DNA from: Saussurea involucrata
Lineage: Eukaryota > Streptophyta > Magnoliopsida > Asterales > Asteraceae
Direction of reading: 5' to 3'
Assembly (NCBI GenBank): GCA_033807775.1
Contig: CM066317.1
Coordinates: forward strand, 38,877,870-38,941,869
Length of the DNA: 64,000 nt
The position numbers and the translations under genes were made by a program. The notes under the pieces were generated by a model, which worked only from the letters and a program-made list of their open reading frames with translations, ran no database searches and was not told where the DNA came from. Positions 42,194-52,802 of this stretch are shown here, piece after piece (positions within the stretch are counted from its first letter, which is position 1; every line of letters starts with the position of its first letter).

Positions 42194-44379
42194 ATGCGTC
42201 GCAAGTCTATTGATAGAAAGCCTAGAAAAAACTGGGATATTTGGGGTTTTTCTGAGCGTCAAATCTTGTTGACGGGTTTAGCGATGTCGACGGAGCCTAG
42301 GAGCACTATCCGGGATCAAGACGCCCTAGATGACTTTAGGGTTTTAGCAAAAATCCCTGCGGGGGTTACTGTGAGTAAGGCCGGTAATATTCGATCGGAG
42401 ATGTGTACCGAGGGGTACATTGTTATATACGAATACCCGTTCAAAATAGGCTTTCACTGGCCATATTCGCCTTTAGTCAAAGAATTTATGTGTGAATTTG
42501 ATCTTTCGCCGGGGCAACTGATGCCCCAGTTCTGGCGAGTTATCTTGATCATCGAACGACTTACCTCCAACTGGAATCCACCGATGAATGTTAGGGACCT
42601 TCTGACGGCGTATAAGGTCAAGAATGACCAGTATCGTCGATATAGCTTGTTTTCAAGGTTCAAGGGTGATCGTACCCTGGTTTTGAATACTGCGGTCAAC
42701 GATCGTGGATGGAAGAAGAGGTATGTATTCGTACAGGCGTCGACGCTGGACACTGATAGTGACTGGATTAGGGAGGGTTGGAATATGACGGGTGAGCCTT
42801 TGACTGTACGTTTTCATGTTATTCTGTTGCTCGATTGTTTCTTCGACTGATCTTCTTTTTTGTGCGTAGATATTAATTTCGATAAAGTAGAACCGGATGA
42901 TGTTTCTCGGGCTAAGGTCAAAAAGTTCTTGGAATTTAGTACCGAAGACCGGTCGTATATCACGCGTCATTTGATAGACGAGGATGATGACATCATTTTC
43001 TTGAGCGACAGAATGAGGATGGGTCGAGAGGAGAAAGAAGAAAAGGAGGACTCTGAGAAGACTGAGGAGGAAGAGAAGAGCGAAGAACCAGAGGTAGAGA
43101 TAATTAGTAAGTATCCTTTTGTCTTCTTTTCGTTTGACCTGGTCTTTCTCTGTTCTGAATCGTCTAACTTCTTTCTTTTACCGTTCAGGTGAATCTCAAG
43201 CACAGGCGACGTCTTCTGTTGCTAGGAAGACGGCCAAAGTCGAAGTAGCTCGTGAGGCGAGGGAGAAGGACGTTTCGACAACTAGGTCGGGAGTCCTGAA
43301 GAGAAAAGAGGTTCCGACAGCCGGGTCGGGCCTCTTAAAGAGGACAAAGATGTCCGTTCTGAGGGAACCGTCTTTGAAGACGGGTAACCCATCGAGGGTT
43401 GCCTTGTCCAGGAAGGCGAAGGCGTCGGTTGCGACCAACGCGGAATCTGTGGATACTGCGCAACTGGCGACGATGTCTCCCGTCGTCCTATCCGGCCCTT
43501 CATCGGCCGACAGGGGCAAAGGCGCGCAGAATGGACCTTTGGGGGAAACGACGGTCAACTTTACGTTGCCGTCGGGTTTACTGGACGACAATGTCTTGGA
43601 CGAGACGAAGTTGTTCCCCCATTTGGAAAAATATTTGCTTTCGTCTTTCAGGGAGCGTTTTGACGGGTTTTCTTTTGAGAAGAAAGAGTTCCATACAGCT
43701 GGACTCTTGTTCTTGGTAAGCCTTTCTTTCAAGACTTGTTGTTTGTCGTTGTCGTTGTAGTTGTCGTTGTTTACTAATGATTCTTCAGGCGTTCCAAGCT
43801 TCTCTGGCATTGCATGCCGAAACGACGAATATAGAGGTTTCAACGGATTCTGTTACCAAAGATGAAGATGCAGCGCTAGCTAAAGAGAAAGCTGCTTTGG
43901 AACATGAAGAAGCGATGTCAGCGCGCCTTGACCATGCTCTGGACGAATTGGATGCCCTCAGTCATACAAGAGACGAGATAAACTCGCGTTTGAAGGAGTC
44001 CCTGACTTTGATGCGCGACCAGAGAGAGGAGCTGGAAGGGATGAAGGAATCCGTAACCGCGAAGAGGAAGGAAGTCGAGGAAATCAAAGCTAAGGTGATA
44101 AGTTTGAAGAAGGAGTCTGATGAGTTGAAGGACGAAAATAAGTCTTTCCTTTGTTACGCTCGACTTACTGCGCGTGCGGCAATTATGCGACGTCACCTGC
44201 AGGGTAAGGATCCTTTGGCTTCAGCATCAGATGAGCTGCGTCTCTTTTATGAGAGAGTCGGGACCGAGAGAGATCTCGACTTGGATGACCAGAGGGAGGT
44301 CGAAGAGGAGGCGGTTGGTGAGGGTTTTCAAGATGAGGTATCGGACAAGGTCGTGATCGATGCTCCTCCACAACCTTAG
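42194..44379 (+). CDS. Four-exon antisense gene of Tat element C, Transposase_28-like
   Basis: Exons 42194-42791, 42870-43106, 43189-43715 and 43789-44379 join into 651 codons with no internal stop. Introns of 78, 82 and 73 bp have GTGAGC/GCGTAG, GTAAGT/GTTCAG and GTAAGC/CTTCAG borders. The two codons split by introns are restored in phase, and each intron either contains a stop or changes frame, so splicing is needed. Residues about 45-190 (IVIYEYPFKIGFHWPYSPLV, FDLSPGQLMPQFWRVI) resemble plant 'Transposase_28' proteins found as antisense ORFs in Tat elements. Next come an E/K-rich acidic linker (end of exon 2), a basic possibly nuclear-targeting segment (LKRKEVPTAGSGLLKRTKM), then a long coiled coil (residues about 470-570). 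A second ATG at 42284 is an alternative start. It converges on gag with an 834-bp spacer. Function unknown; no catalytic motif seen. Confidence 0.85.
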
Positions 44380-45213
44380 AAAAAAAATGTATTTGTTTGT
44401 TCATGCTGCTCGACCGTTAGTGGCCGATTATGTATTCGATGGCTTATATAATGAACGCAACTTTTGCTTATGCTTTATCCAAACCATGTTTAACCATGAA
44501 GTCGAACATAAGATACGTATGAAATCATGCGACTAAGGCATTCATTGTAATATGATGACAAGAACGTAAAACAAATATAAAAACATGCGATTAGAGCATC
44601 TATTCAGTGTATGAAAGTTAAGAAACTTAGGGGTAAAGTCGTTTAGACTCTGTGATCGTGCGACCGGATCGTACAGCGAGTTTGTATCGTATGCCCCTGT
44701 GGAGAAATAATCAAGTTGGAGACCTGATCATTTATGTCGTTCGACCTTGCGATATTAAAGTCATACAGTAGACTTAATGATTACTGTCGTGCGACTCTAC
44801 GATAATCTGTCGTGCGATTCTGCGATAAACGATGTCGGGGGTTGGTCGTTGGCTAGCCAACGACCCTCCGATGCTTAAGTCAGTAAACGTTTTGCGAGAA
44901 AAATCGAGAAAAAATCGTATGAGAAAGAGTTAGAGAACGTACCAGTTCAGACTCTCTCTATTTGCCCCCTGTCATTTATTATCGTACTCTTTTTGGGAGG
45001 AAAAGATAGGTTTTAAATGACAGAATGACACGGAGAAATATTGTCCTGCGGTCGACTATGTTGTCGTGCGACGAGGCACCATAGTAGATTTATCCTTGTG
45101 GAAAAGATATTGTTAATTTAGGGATAGAAAAACGAACCTGTCGAGAGCTTGATCTTGCGACTTCGGTTTATTTTCTCTTTTGATCTCCGGGATTCCCCAT
45201 GGCATATGGAATT
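44380..45213. other. Spacer between the convergent antisense gene and gag
   Basis: No ORF of note. It contains GGTCGTTGGCTAGCCAACGACC (a palindrome, about 44842-44863) and repeated TCGTGCGACT-type strings, related to the corresponding part of A and B. Pol would normally lie on the gag side of this region. Confidence 0.6.
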
Positions 45214-46962
45214 TTAATTAATAACTTTTGCATGCTCGGGAGTCGACGGTCGATGGCTATTAGCTGGAATAGCGACATCGTCGATGATATCTTTGAGATT
45301 TCCTTTCGGAAAATGGTATGCTAGTTCCTTCTTCAATGCGATACAGTCGTCTGTCGCATGACCATGATCGGCATGGAAGTCGCACCACTTTGATTTATCC
45401 TTCTTAGCATCGTCCAGGTCGGACTTCTTTGGCCATCGAATGGTAGCTTGGGAACTTTTCAGAGCTTCGACTAGGTCCTTTGCAGATCCTTTGAATCCGT
45501 AAGAGGATATCTTGGGGTACTGAGTGAACTTAGCCACGGTCTTGGCTTCTGCTTTCGTCTTGAGACGAACATTTGAAATTTGGCGCGCTGGCTCTATCCT
45601 GGAAACAGCCTTTGTCTTAAACTCTAGCTTTCTGACGCCTAATGACTTCTTGTCGTCAGTGTGCTTGCGACGAAAGGCTGCATCGTCTTCGACCCTCATA
45701 TATGCTAAAGTCCGAGCTCGGACGTCTTCGAAATTCTCCGCGGGATATTTGGTCAGGTCGGTATATAAACCCGAATTATCGTCCAGACCACGCTTATAGG
45801 CTTCGATTGCGGTTTTTACGTCGCAGTTGCGTATGCTGATCATTTCGGCATTGAATCTATTAAAATAACTTCGAATAGACTCATTAGCTTTCTGCACGAT
45901 GTAATATAGGTCGCTAGTCTGCTTCTCCATCTTACGATTGCTGGTGAATTGCTGGGAGAATTGATTAACCAACTTAGCAAACGACCCGATGGATTTGGGT
46001 TTGAGATTGATTAACCATTGGAGAGCTGGACCAGTGAGAGTTGCTCCAAAACTCTTAGACATGCATACTTCTTGGTACATAAATGGGATCGAGATCGTCC
46101 ACATGAGCTGCTTATATTGCGCGACGTGCTCAGTTAGATCGGTCACACCCGAATACTTGGGAGTGAAGGCAGGAATGTTATACTTCTTTGGGACCTCGAC
46201 GGTGGCAATCTCGTCGATGAAAGGCGACGCCTGATATCCCAAGCGAGGCTCGACGTCGACGGACACGGCTGCCCCAGGAAACTTGGCGAGCAAGGACATG
46301 ACGCGCTCATTTTGGTCTTCTAACATCTTCAAACGCTGAGCGACGGGATTGTTAAGATCGGGATTTGCCCCTGTCGAGGGATTGGCCCCTGGGCTAGTGC
46401 CATTACCATGCGACGAACCATTGGTGTCCCCGTTGATCGGGACGAAATATGGCTGTGACCCATAGTGGAATTGCTGCGATCCATTCTGAAACGGCTGCGA
46501 TCCTTGCTGGAAAGGTTGCGATCCACCTTGAGGTCCATTCGGAAATGGCTGCTGAAATGGTTGCGACCCTTGTTGGAAAGGCTGCGACCCTTGTAATGGC
46601 TGAGACCCATTATTCATGGGTGGTGGCCTTATGTGCTGAGGAGGAACTGTCCCAAACTGAGGATTTGAGTTGAACGACCCTGGCTGTTGATTCTGCATGA
46701 ACGGGCATGGATGCTAATTCTGCGCGGATAAACCTGGATTCGTGACAAATGGTCTAGGGCCATTCTGGTCGAACGATCTTGGAACTGGGTTCTGCATGAA
46801 CGTCCTAGGACCATTTTGAGGCCCAAGATGATTTCTTAACCGCGCGATCTCCTCAGCTGCTCTGCGATTCTGCTCTGCCATTGCATTGAGCTGGTTCCTG
46901 GCGACTTCGAGCTCCTGATACATCTGAGCAATAGCTTGCTGCGGATTTCCAGAGGCTGCCAT
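45214..46962 (-). pseudogene. gag: Tat-lineage Gag of element C, one in-frame stop
   Basis: A single minus-strand frame of 583 codons from ATG at 46962, interrupted only by TAG at 46716-46714; the next ATG is at 46698. The N-terminus has a short coiled coil (MYQELEVARNQLNAMAEQNR). A Gln/Pro/Gly-rich stretch with repeated SQPFQ-type motifs follows, then the Retrotrans_gag domain (GPALQWLINLKPKSIGSF, FNRFNAEM, VRARTLAYMRVEDDAAFRRK) and a terminal CDFHADHGHATDDC box. It should form the particle that packages element RNA. Whether the TAG abolishes expression or allows a shorter protein from 46698 is unclear. No protease follows. Confidence 0.85.
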
Positions 46963-47044
46963 TTTCCTGCAACAGAAAATAGAAGAAACTCCAAGAAACT
47001 ATTAGTAGGGTGCACGTTCGTCGAGGATTTTCTCTAGACGAGGT

Positions 47045-47061
47045 CCCACGGATGGCGCCAA
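47045..47061 (-). other. Primer-binding site of Tat element C
   Basis: Plus-strand CCCACGGATGGCGCCAA, the same primer type as in elements A and B. Confidence 0.78.
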
Positions 47062-47063
47062 AC

Positions 47064-48019
47064 TGTTAATGCCAAAAATCGCACCAAAGGGACAACTTAA
47101 GGTCGATGTGGACTTAATCAACTAAAGAAAGGATCTTTCGACGAGACGTGCGACGAGGGAAAAAATAAACGAGACACGGGTTTTGATGACGCAGGAAAAA
47201 CGTCGAACGAGGAAAAAACATGCGGACGACAAGGGATGTCGTCGCTGCACTATGGTCGCCAATCAGGGGCGACGTCCTTCGGTACTGGCGTTGGTCGTAC
47301 AATGATTACAATACAAATGAAGGAAATACTTCGAAATGTAAAGTACAAGTGTTTAAATGTGAAAACAGGTGTTTGTCGTGTGTGAATACAAAGTGTAATC
47401 TTCTGGTCGAGGGCTGATGTCGTGTGTTTAAATGTGAAAATAGGTGTTTCAGTACTTAATCTCCAGAGGTTGAATGTTCTTTGCTATGAGTTTAGATGAT
47501 TTTCTCTGCTGGGTAGTGATGTTCGCTGAAGTGTATTAGATGTTAACCGATATCCACTGATGTCCTTTGAAATGAGGCTTTAGCTTGTCTTTTATAGTCT
47601 TCGCGTCATTAATTAGCTCCATTAATGATTCAATCAACGGCTACAACGGTTGGAAACGGTCGCTAGAGTGATTATCCATGATGATCTTCGTCCGTTACGG
47701 CTTTCGATCGTTGATGGTTGCGTCGGTTATATCCGTTGCTCTTTAATGACTTTGACTCCTACATTAAACACTTAACAAACATAACAGTCAACGTTAACGT
47801 TCGCTTTGGTCGTCAGTACAATGATCTTATGCGATGGTCGTACGGGACGGACGATCCTATGGTCGAGCGTCATGGGAGACGTACGACTTACCTTTTACGG
47901 GCGACGATGGATGTTTTCTGGGTCCTTGTCGAGACCTTATCTTAATACAAGATTTAGATTATGACGTGCGATTCACCTGTTCTGGTCGTGGTCGTACGAC
48001 GTGATTTTTTGCCCAAACA
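47064..48019 (-). repeat. 5' LTR of Tat element C
   Basis: 956 bp, plus-strand TGTTAATGCC to CCCAAACA. About 40 bp present in the other LTR near 41140-41180 are missing here. Confidence 0.92.
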
Positions 48020-49599
48020 GGAGCGACGCTGGTTAGAGTTACTTAAAGATTATGATTGCGAATTGCATTACCATCACGGTAAAGCAAATGTCGTAGCTGA
48101 TGCTTTAAGTAGAAAAGAATATAGTGGGTGTTTGAAAACGACCAACGCCAGAATTGATGTAACATCAAGTTTAATTGAAAAGATAAAAGAGGCACAAGCG
48201 GAGGCCTTACTGAAAGAGAATCTGAAAGGTGAAGTCACGAGCAAGCAACATCTTCAACTAACTAAAGATAGTCGTGGAATTAAACTATTCCAAGGTCGTG
48301 TTTGGGTGCCAAAAGTTGGAGGAAATCGAGAGTTGATTCTCGAAGACGCCAATAAATCTAAGTATTCTATACACACTGGGAGTACTAAGATGTATAGAGA
48401 TTTGAAGTTACACTATTGGTGGCCAGCTATGAAAGTAGATGTGGCACAAATAGTAGAAAAGTGTTGAACATGTTCGTTAGTAAAAGCGGAACATCAAAAG
48501 CCTTACGGAAGTTTCCAATCTTTGGAGATTCCTGAATGGAAGTGGGAAAAGATTACCATGGATTTCGTAACGAAGTTACCAAGGACGCAAAAGGGTAAAG
48601 ATACTATATGGGTAATTGTGGATCGATTGACTAAGAGTGCTTATTTTCTGGCCATGAAAGAAGCTTCACCAATAGATAAATTGGCGAAGCTGTATATTGA
48701 TTAAGTGGTGTCAAGACTTGGTATACCGGTGTATATAGTGTCGGATCGCGATAGTCGGTTTACCTCAAGGTTTTGGCAGTCACTACAGGAAGAATTGGGT
48801 ACAAGAGTTAATCTGGGCACTGCTTATCATCCACAAACTGACGGGCAAAGCGAAAGGACCATTCAAACTTTGGAAGACATGCTCAGTTCGTGTGTGTTAG
48901 ATTTTGGAGGTAACTAGGATGCGCATTTACCCTTAGTGGAGTTTGCGTATAACAATAGTTATCATTCCAGTATTGGAAGAGCACATTTTGAAGCTTTATA
49001 TGGTCGGAAATGTAGAACTCCGGCGTGTTGGTTATATGCTGGAGAAAAACAATTTGCTGGTCCGGAACTTGTACAACAAACGGCTGATAAGGTGAAAGAA
49101 ATTTGGAAGCATATGAAAGCGGCTCAAGATAGACAAAAGAGTTATGCTGATCCAGAAATAAGACCAAAAGAATTCCAAGTTGGGGAGCGCGTAATGCTTA
49201 AAGTATCCCCATGGAAAGGTGTGATAAGGTTTGGTAAACGTGGAAAGTTGAGTCCTCGTTTTCTAGGACCTTTCATTATCACTAAGAGAGTTGGATTGCA
49301 AGCATATCAGTTGGATCTTCCACCTGAGTTGGAAGGAATCCACAATACTTTTCATGTTTGCTATCTTCGGAAATGTTTAGCTGAAGAGCTCGATGTGATT
49401 CCACTTACTGATATAAGAGTGGACGAAAAGAGCCGTTGTGTGGAAGAACCGGAGGTAATTTTGGAAAGATCGGTTAGAGTCGGAGGAGGATAAGGAAGTT
49501 GTTATGTTAAAGGTATAGTGGAAACATCATCGAGGTGCTAACGTGACGTTAGAGTCGGAGGAGGATATGAGGATTAGATATCCTCACTTGTTTACCTAG
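48020..49599 (+). pseudogene. pol: RNase H end, integrase and chromodomain-like tail of chromovirus D
   Basis: Resumes ERRWLELLKDYDCELHYHHG and NVVADALSRK (RNase H end). Integrase follows with the HHCC-type region, MDFVTKLPRTQKGKDTIWVI, SDRDSRFTSRFW, TAYHPQTDGQSERTIQTLED and VEFAYNNSYHSSI. The C-terminus has GKLSPRFLGPFII and HNTFHVCYLRKC. In-frame stops occur at 48465-48467, 48702-48704 and near 48916 (Trp to stop). After 49493 the sequence still reads VVMLKV, stop, WKHHRGANVTLESEEDMRIR and YPHLF, the Tekay-type chromodomain that steers integration to heterochromatin. Inactive. Confidence 0.9.
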
Positions 49600-49630
49600 C
49601 TTTGATTTCGAGGACGAAATCATTTTCAAG

Positions 49631-49640
49631 TTGGGGAGTA
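49631..49640 (+). other. Polypurine tract of chromovirus D
   Basis: TTGGGGAGTA one base before the right LTR; short and interrupted by T, but in the expected place. Confidence 0.7.
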
Positions 49641-50697
49641 TTGTAACATCTCGATTTTTGTATAAAATGTTAAGATGGGTTTTATTAATAAATTATGATT
49701 TATTATGTGATAGATTAATTTTAGAGTTTAACCTCGAATAAGTTACGTTATGTTGTTTGACGAAGTTAAAAGTTAAGGGGTAAACTTTAATTTTAATCTA
49801 TAAGTTTGAGGGTGGAAATTGTCATTTGAGGAAAGTAGAAGGGCTTATTGGGTAAGTGATGACATATGTGTCACCACCACCGTCTCTTAGATGAGAAAAG
49901 AACCAAAAGGGGGACACCTCCTCATTTATCACCTTTGTGTTCTAGTGAGTGTGTGTGTGTTGTGTACGGCAAAAGAGAGAGAGAATCGAAAGAAGAGAGG
50001 AGGCAAGAAGAAGCTAATTTTTAGTTGGAAATTAAGAAGTAATATGTGGAAGCTAAAGGTATGATTACACATAAATTTCTCTTCTTATGTATATTAAGCT
50101 TTTTAGTAATTTTAGAAATGGGTCTTGACATTTTTGAATATTATGAGAAATCTGGGTTGATGATTATGTTTTAGTGGTAGTCTTAATCATATCTGGAAAT
50201 TTACAGAGTCATTCATGAGTTAAAAATATAGATTCTGGGTTAATTACGTTTTTAGTTGGTTGAGACAGTTATGAACATCACAGCAGTTATGAATAGTTGC
50301 GATAGTTATGAATGTCGCAACCTTGGGTTGCGACAAGGTTGGTTGTATCGCAACAGTTAGTTGCGATAAGATGCATGTCGCAACAGTTGGTTACGACAAG
50401 AAGGTGTTATCGCAACAGTGGGTTGCGATAAGTACAGTGTCTCAAGTAGAAGGTTGCGACAAGGGTTATCGCAGTTAGTGGGTTGCGATAAGAGTTGGGA
50501 ATTTTTGGATATTTAGGATTCTTAGTCTTTAAAGGGTCATGTACAGTAGATTAATTCCAATACACTATGTATATGGGTATTTTAGATCTCTGTGAAGTTG
50601 CTGACGGAAATTCATACGATTTTAAGAAAGTAAAGTAAGAGTGACGTGACTACTATCAGGTGAGTTCATTCTTACCTTACCCTTTTATAATTTTTTT

Positions 50698-52802
50698 TGT
50701 AATAACCCAATTTTGAGTTTTGTATTTTAAATAAAAGTGAAAGGAGTGTGAGTGCATTTTAAGAAAAGTGGAGGGTTAAAAGTTGAAATTTGGGAAATTA
50801 ATTCCCTTCTTTTTCCCTGGGCGCCGCATCTGCTGTGTTGGAGAAAACATTTTTGGTTTTAGGGTTCTAGGTGGGTGTGTGAGGGAAACCTGCAACAAAG
50901 AGAGGGAGAGAAGAGATGAGAATGAATAAAGTGAAGATGAAGAAAACACATGGTGCTGTGTGTGCCCTGGTGTTTTTGTGAAGAAGCTGCGAGGGAGAGA
51001 GAGAGAGTCGGCGAGAGAGAGAGAGCTTGCGAGGGGAAGAAGTTGCGAGAGAGAGAGAGAGAGAGCTGCGAGAGAGAGAAAGGCGACGAACGAAGGAGGC
51101 AGCGAGAGAGAGAGAGAGCTGCGAGAAAGAGATGGTGGTCGCCGGCGGTCGGCTGTCTGTGGTGGTCGTCGGCGGTGACGAGTTTTGGCAGCAGCTTCCC
51201 GTTTCGTGAGATCTTAATCGGGTAAGAAACCTTTTCCTTGTGTTTTCCTTTTTGCAGTAAAGTTTGAGTTATTAGATTTCGAGTTATTGATACGTGAGGT
51301 CCCGGTAACTTTTGGTTGAGTTTCGGTGAGTTAATTAATCGAGACCCGGAATTAGATTTAGCATTTGTTCGTTAGTTAATTAAATTGTTGGGCTGAAATG
51401 TTAATTGGATCGTTATTAATTTCAAAAGAAATTTAATGGGCGTTGTGGGCTTAATTAAACCATTGGAATTAAAATCCCAAGTTGGACCTTGTATCGTTGG
51501 GTTAAGTCTAGCGGCCCGGTATCGTTATTAATAAAGTAAACCAAAAGGTGTATTTTAGTCATGAGATTCGTAGTCGATCCGGCATCCATGTGGGCTAGTC
51601 AATGGACCGGAAGATCGACTATTTGTGGGCCGAGATGTCTTAGAGAATGTTTCATGGACCGAACTCCATTTTATTATGGGCCGACACCTATAATTTTAAT
51701 TATAGTTTAAATGTTTTAGTGATCCATATTTCTTTATATATTGGAGCAAAGTTTGATATTTAACGTAGTACGAGACCCGATACTTATTTAAGATCCAGAA
51801 GTTTATGTCTTGGGTCGGTAAGTGGAGTCCAATAAGTATGATTTGGACTAAGAGAGTAAACTATCAATTTAAATAATTTGAGGGAACGTTCGGAAGTAAG
51901 CTCAAGTATCGATTGTTAGATTTATAATACATGTTTTCTAATATAATAGGTGTTCCACCTAGTAATCGGAAGTGTAAGTGAGAAGCTTTGGAGCGAGCAA
52001 GCCAGGTGAGTTTTCTAAACTAAAATGTGTGGCTTTTAAAGTGTTTTCTAAAGTGATTACATGATGAGAAATGCCATGTTATTATTATGCTTTTAATTGC
52101 ATGAAAGATGTTCAAAGTTTTATATGTGAAAGGTATTGTAAAGTTATGTGACAGTTTTATGAAAAGTTTTCGTGAAAGTGTTTATATGTGAACGATTATG
52201 GGGCGAACCTATTCCATAAATGTATGCATACATAGTTTGTGGTGTAAATTGGCTAAGTCGGGGGGTGTGGCCCGCCAGATCATGCCGGGGGGTGTGTCCC
52301 GTTTATGCCAGGGCGATGACCCTATACGGCAGCATGAGACTGACTCGTTGTCATCTACGGGTGACTTCAGGGTGCCAATTTATGAGGGGCGGACCTTTCT
52401 CCGTGAATGATTTACGGGGCGGACCTATTTCGTGAATGATTTTATATGAACCGATTTATGAATGAATCATATTGAAAATTTGTAAAACTGTTTTGAATGA
52501 TTTTGAGAACTGTCAGGAGGGACTCACTAGACCTCATGGTCTAACCCTCGCATTTTCCAAACAAAACCTTTTCAGGTAAGCAGATAATAGAAGGCTTCGG
52601 TAAGCGAGCAAAGCAGAGTAGAGTACAGATGCAGTTAGTGACAATGTCGCTCATGCTTTTAGTGGTAGATATTCTCAGTTGTGTATAGGTTGTTTCCGCC
52701 AATCTAAGTTATGTACACATATGTAATGAAATTTTATGGACCCCAGTTTGTAATTGTTAAATATTAATGTTATGTATGCCTTATCTAGTATGGGTTGTTA
52801 CA
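50698..52802 (+). repeat. 5' LTR of element H
   Basis: 2105 bp. It contains a (GA)n-rich block with GCGAGAGAGAG strings (50990-51130), which creates artefactual ORFs, and repeated GGGGCGGACCT strings around 52200-52430. Confidence 0.9.

Larger units (their letters stand above)
40785..48019 (-). mobile_element. Tat-type element C, gag plus spliced antisense gene, no pol
   Basis: Read on the minus strand: 5' LTR 48019-47064, primer-binding site, gag 46962-45214, spacer, then the antisense gene (plus strand 42194-44379), polypurine tract and 3' LTR 41779-40785. The first two bases of the left end are CG instead of TG. The right flank is GGAGC; the left flank GCAGC looks like the same duplication after a small deletion. 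Insertion splits RNase H of D between NMRQ and ERRWLELL. There is no trace of protease, RT, RNase H or integrase, so the element is non-autonomous. Confidence 0.92.

Noticed and set aside
50950..51225. Open frames rich in Arg and Glu
   Set aside because: They come from a (GA)n block in the LTR of element H and recur in all frames; no protein signal. The same applies to 56890-57102 and 62785-63208.
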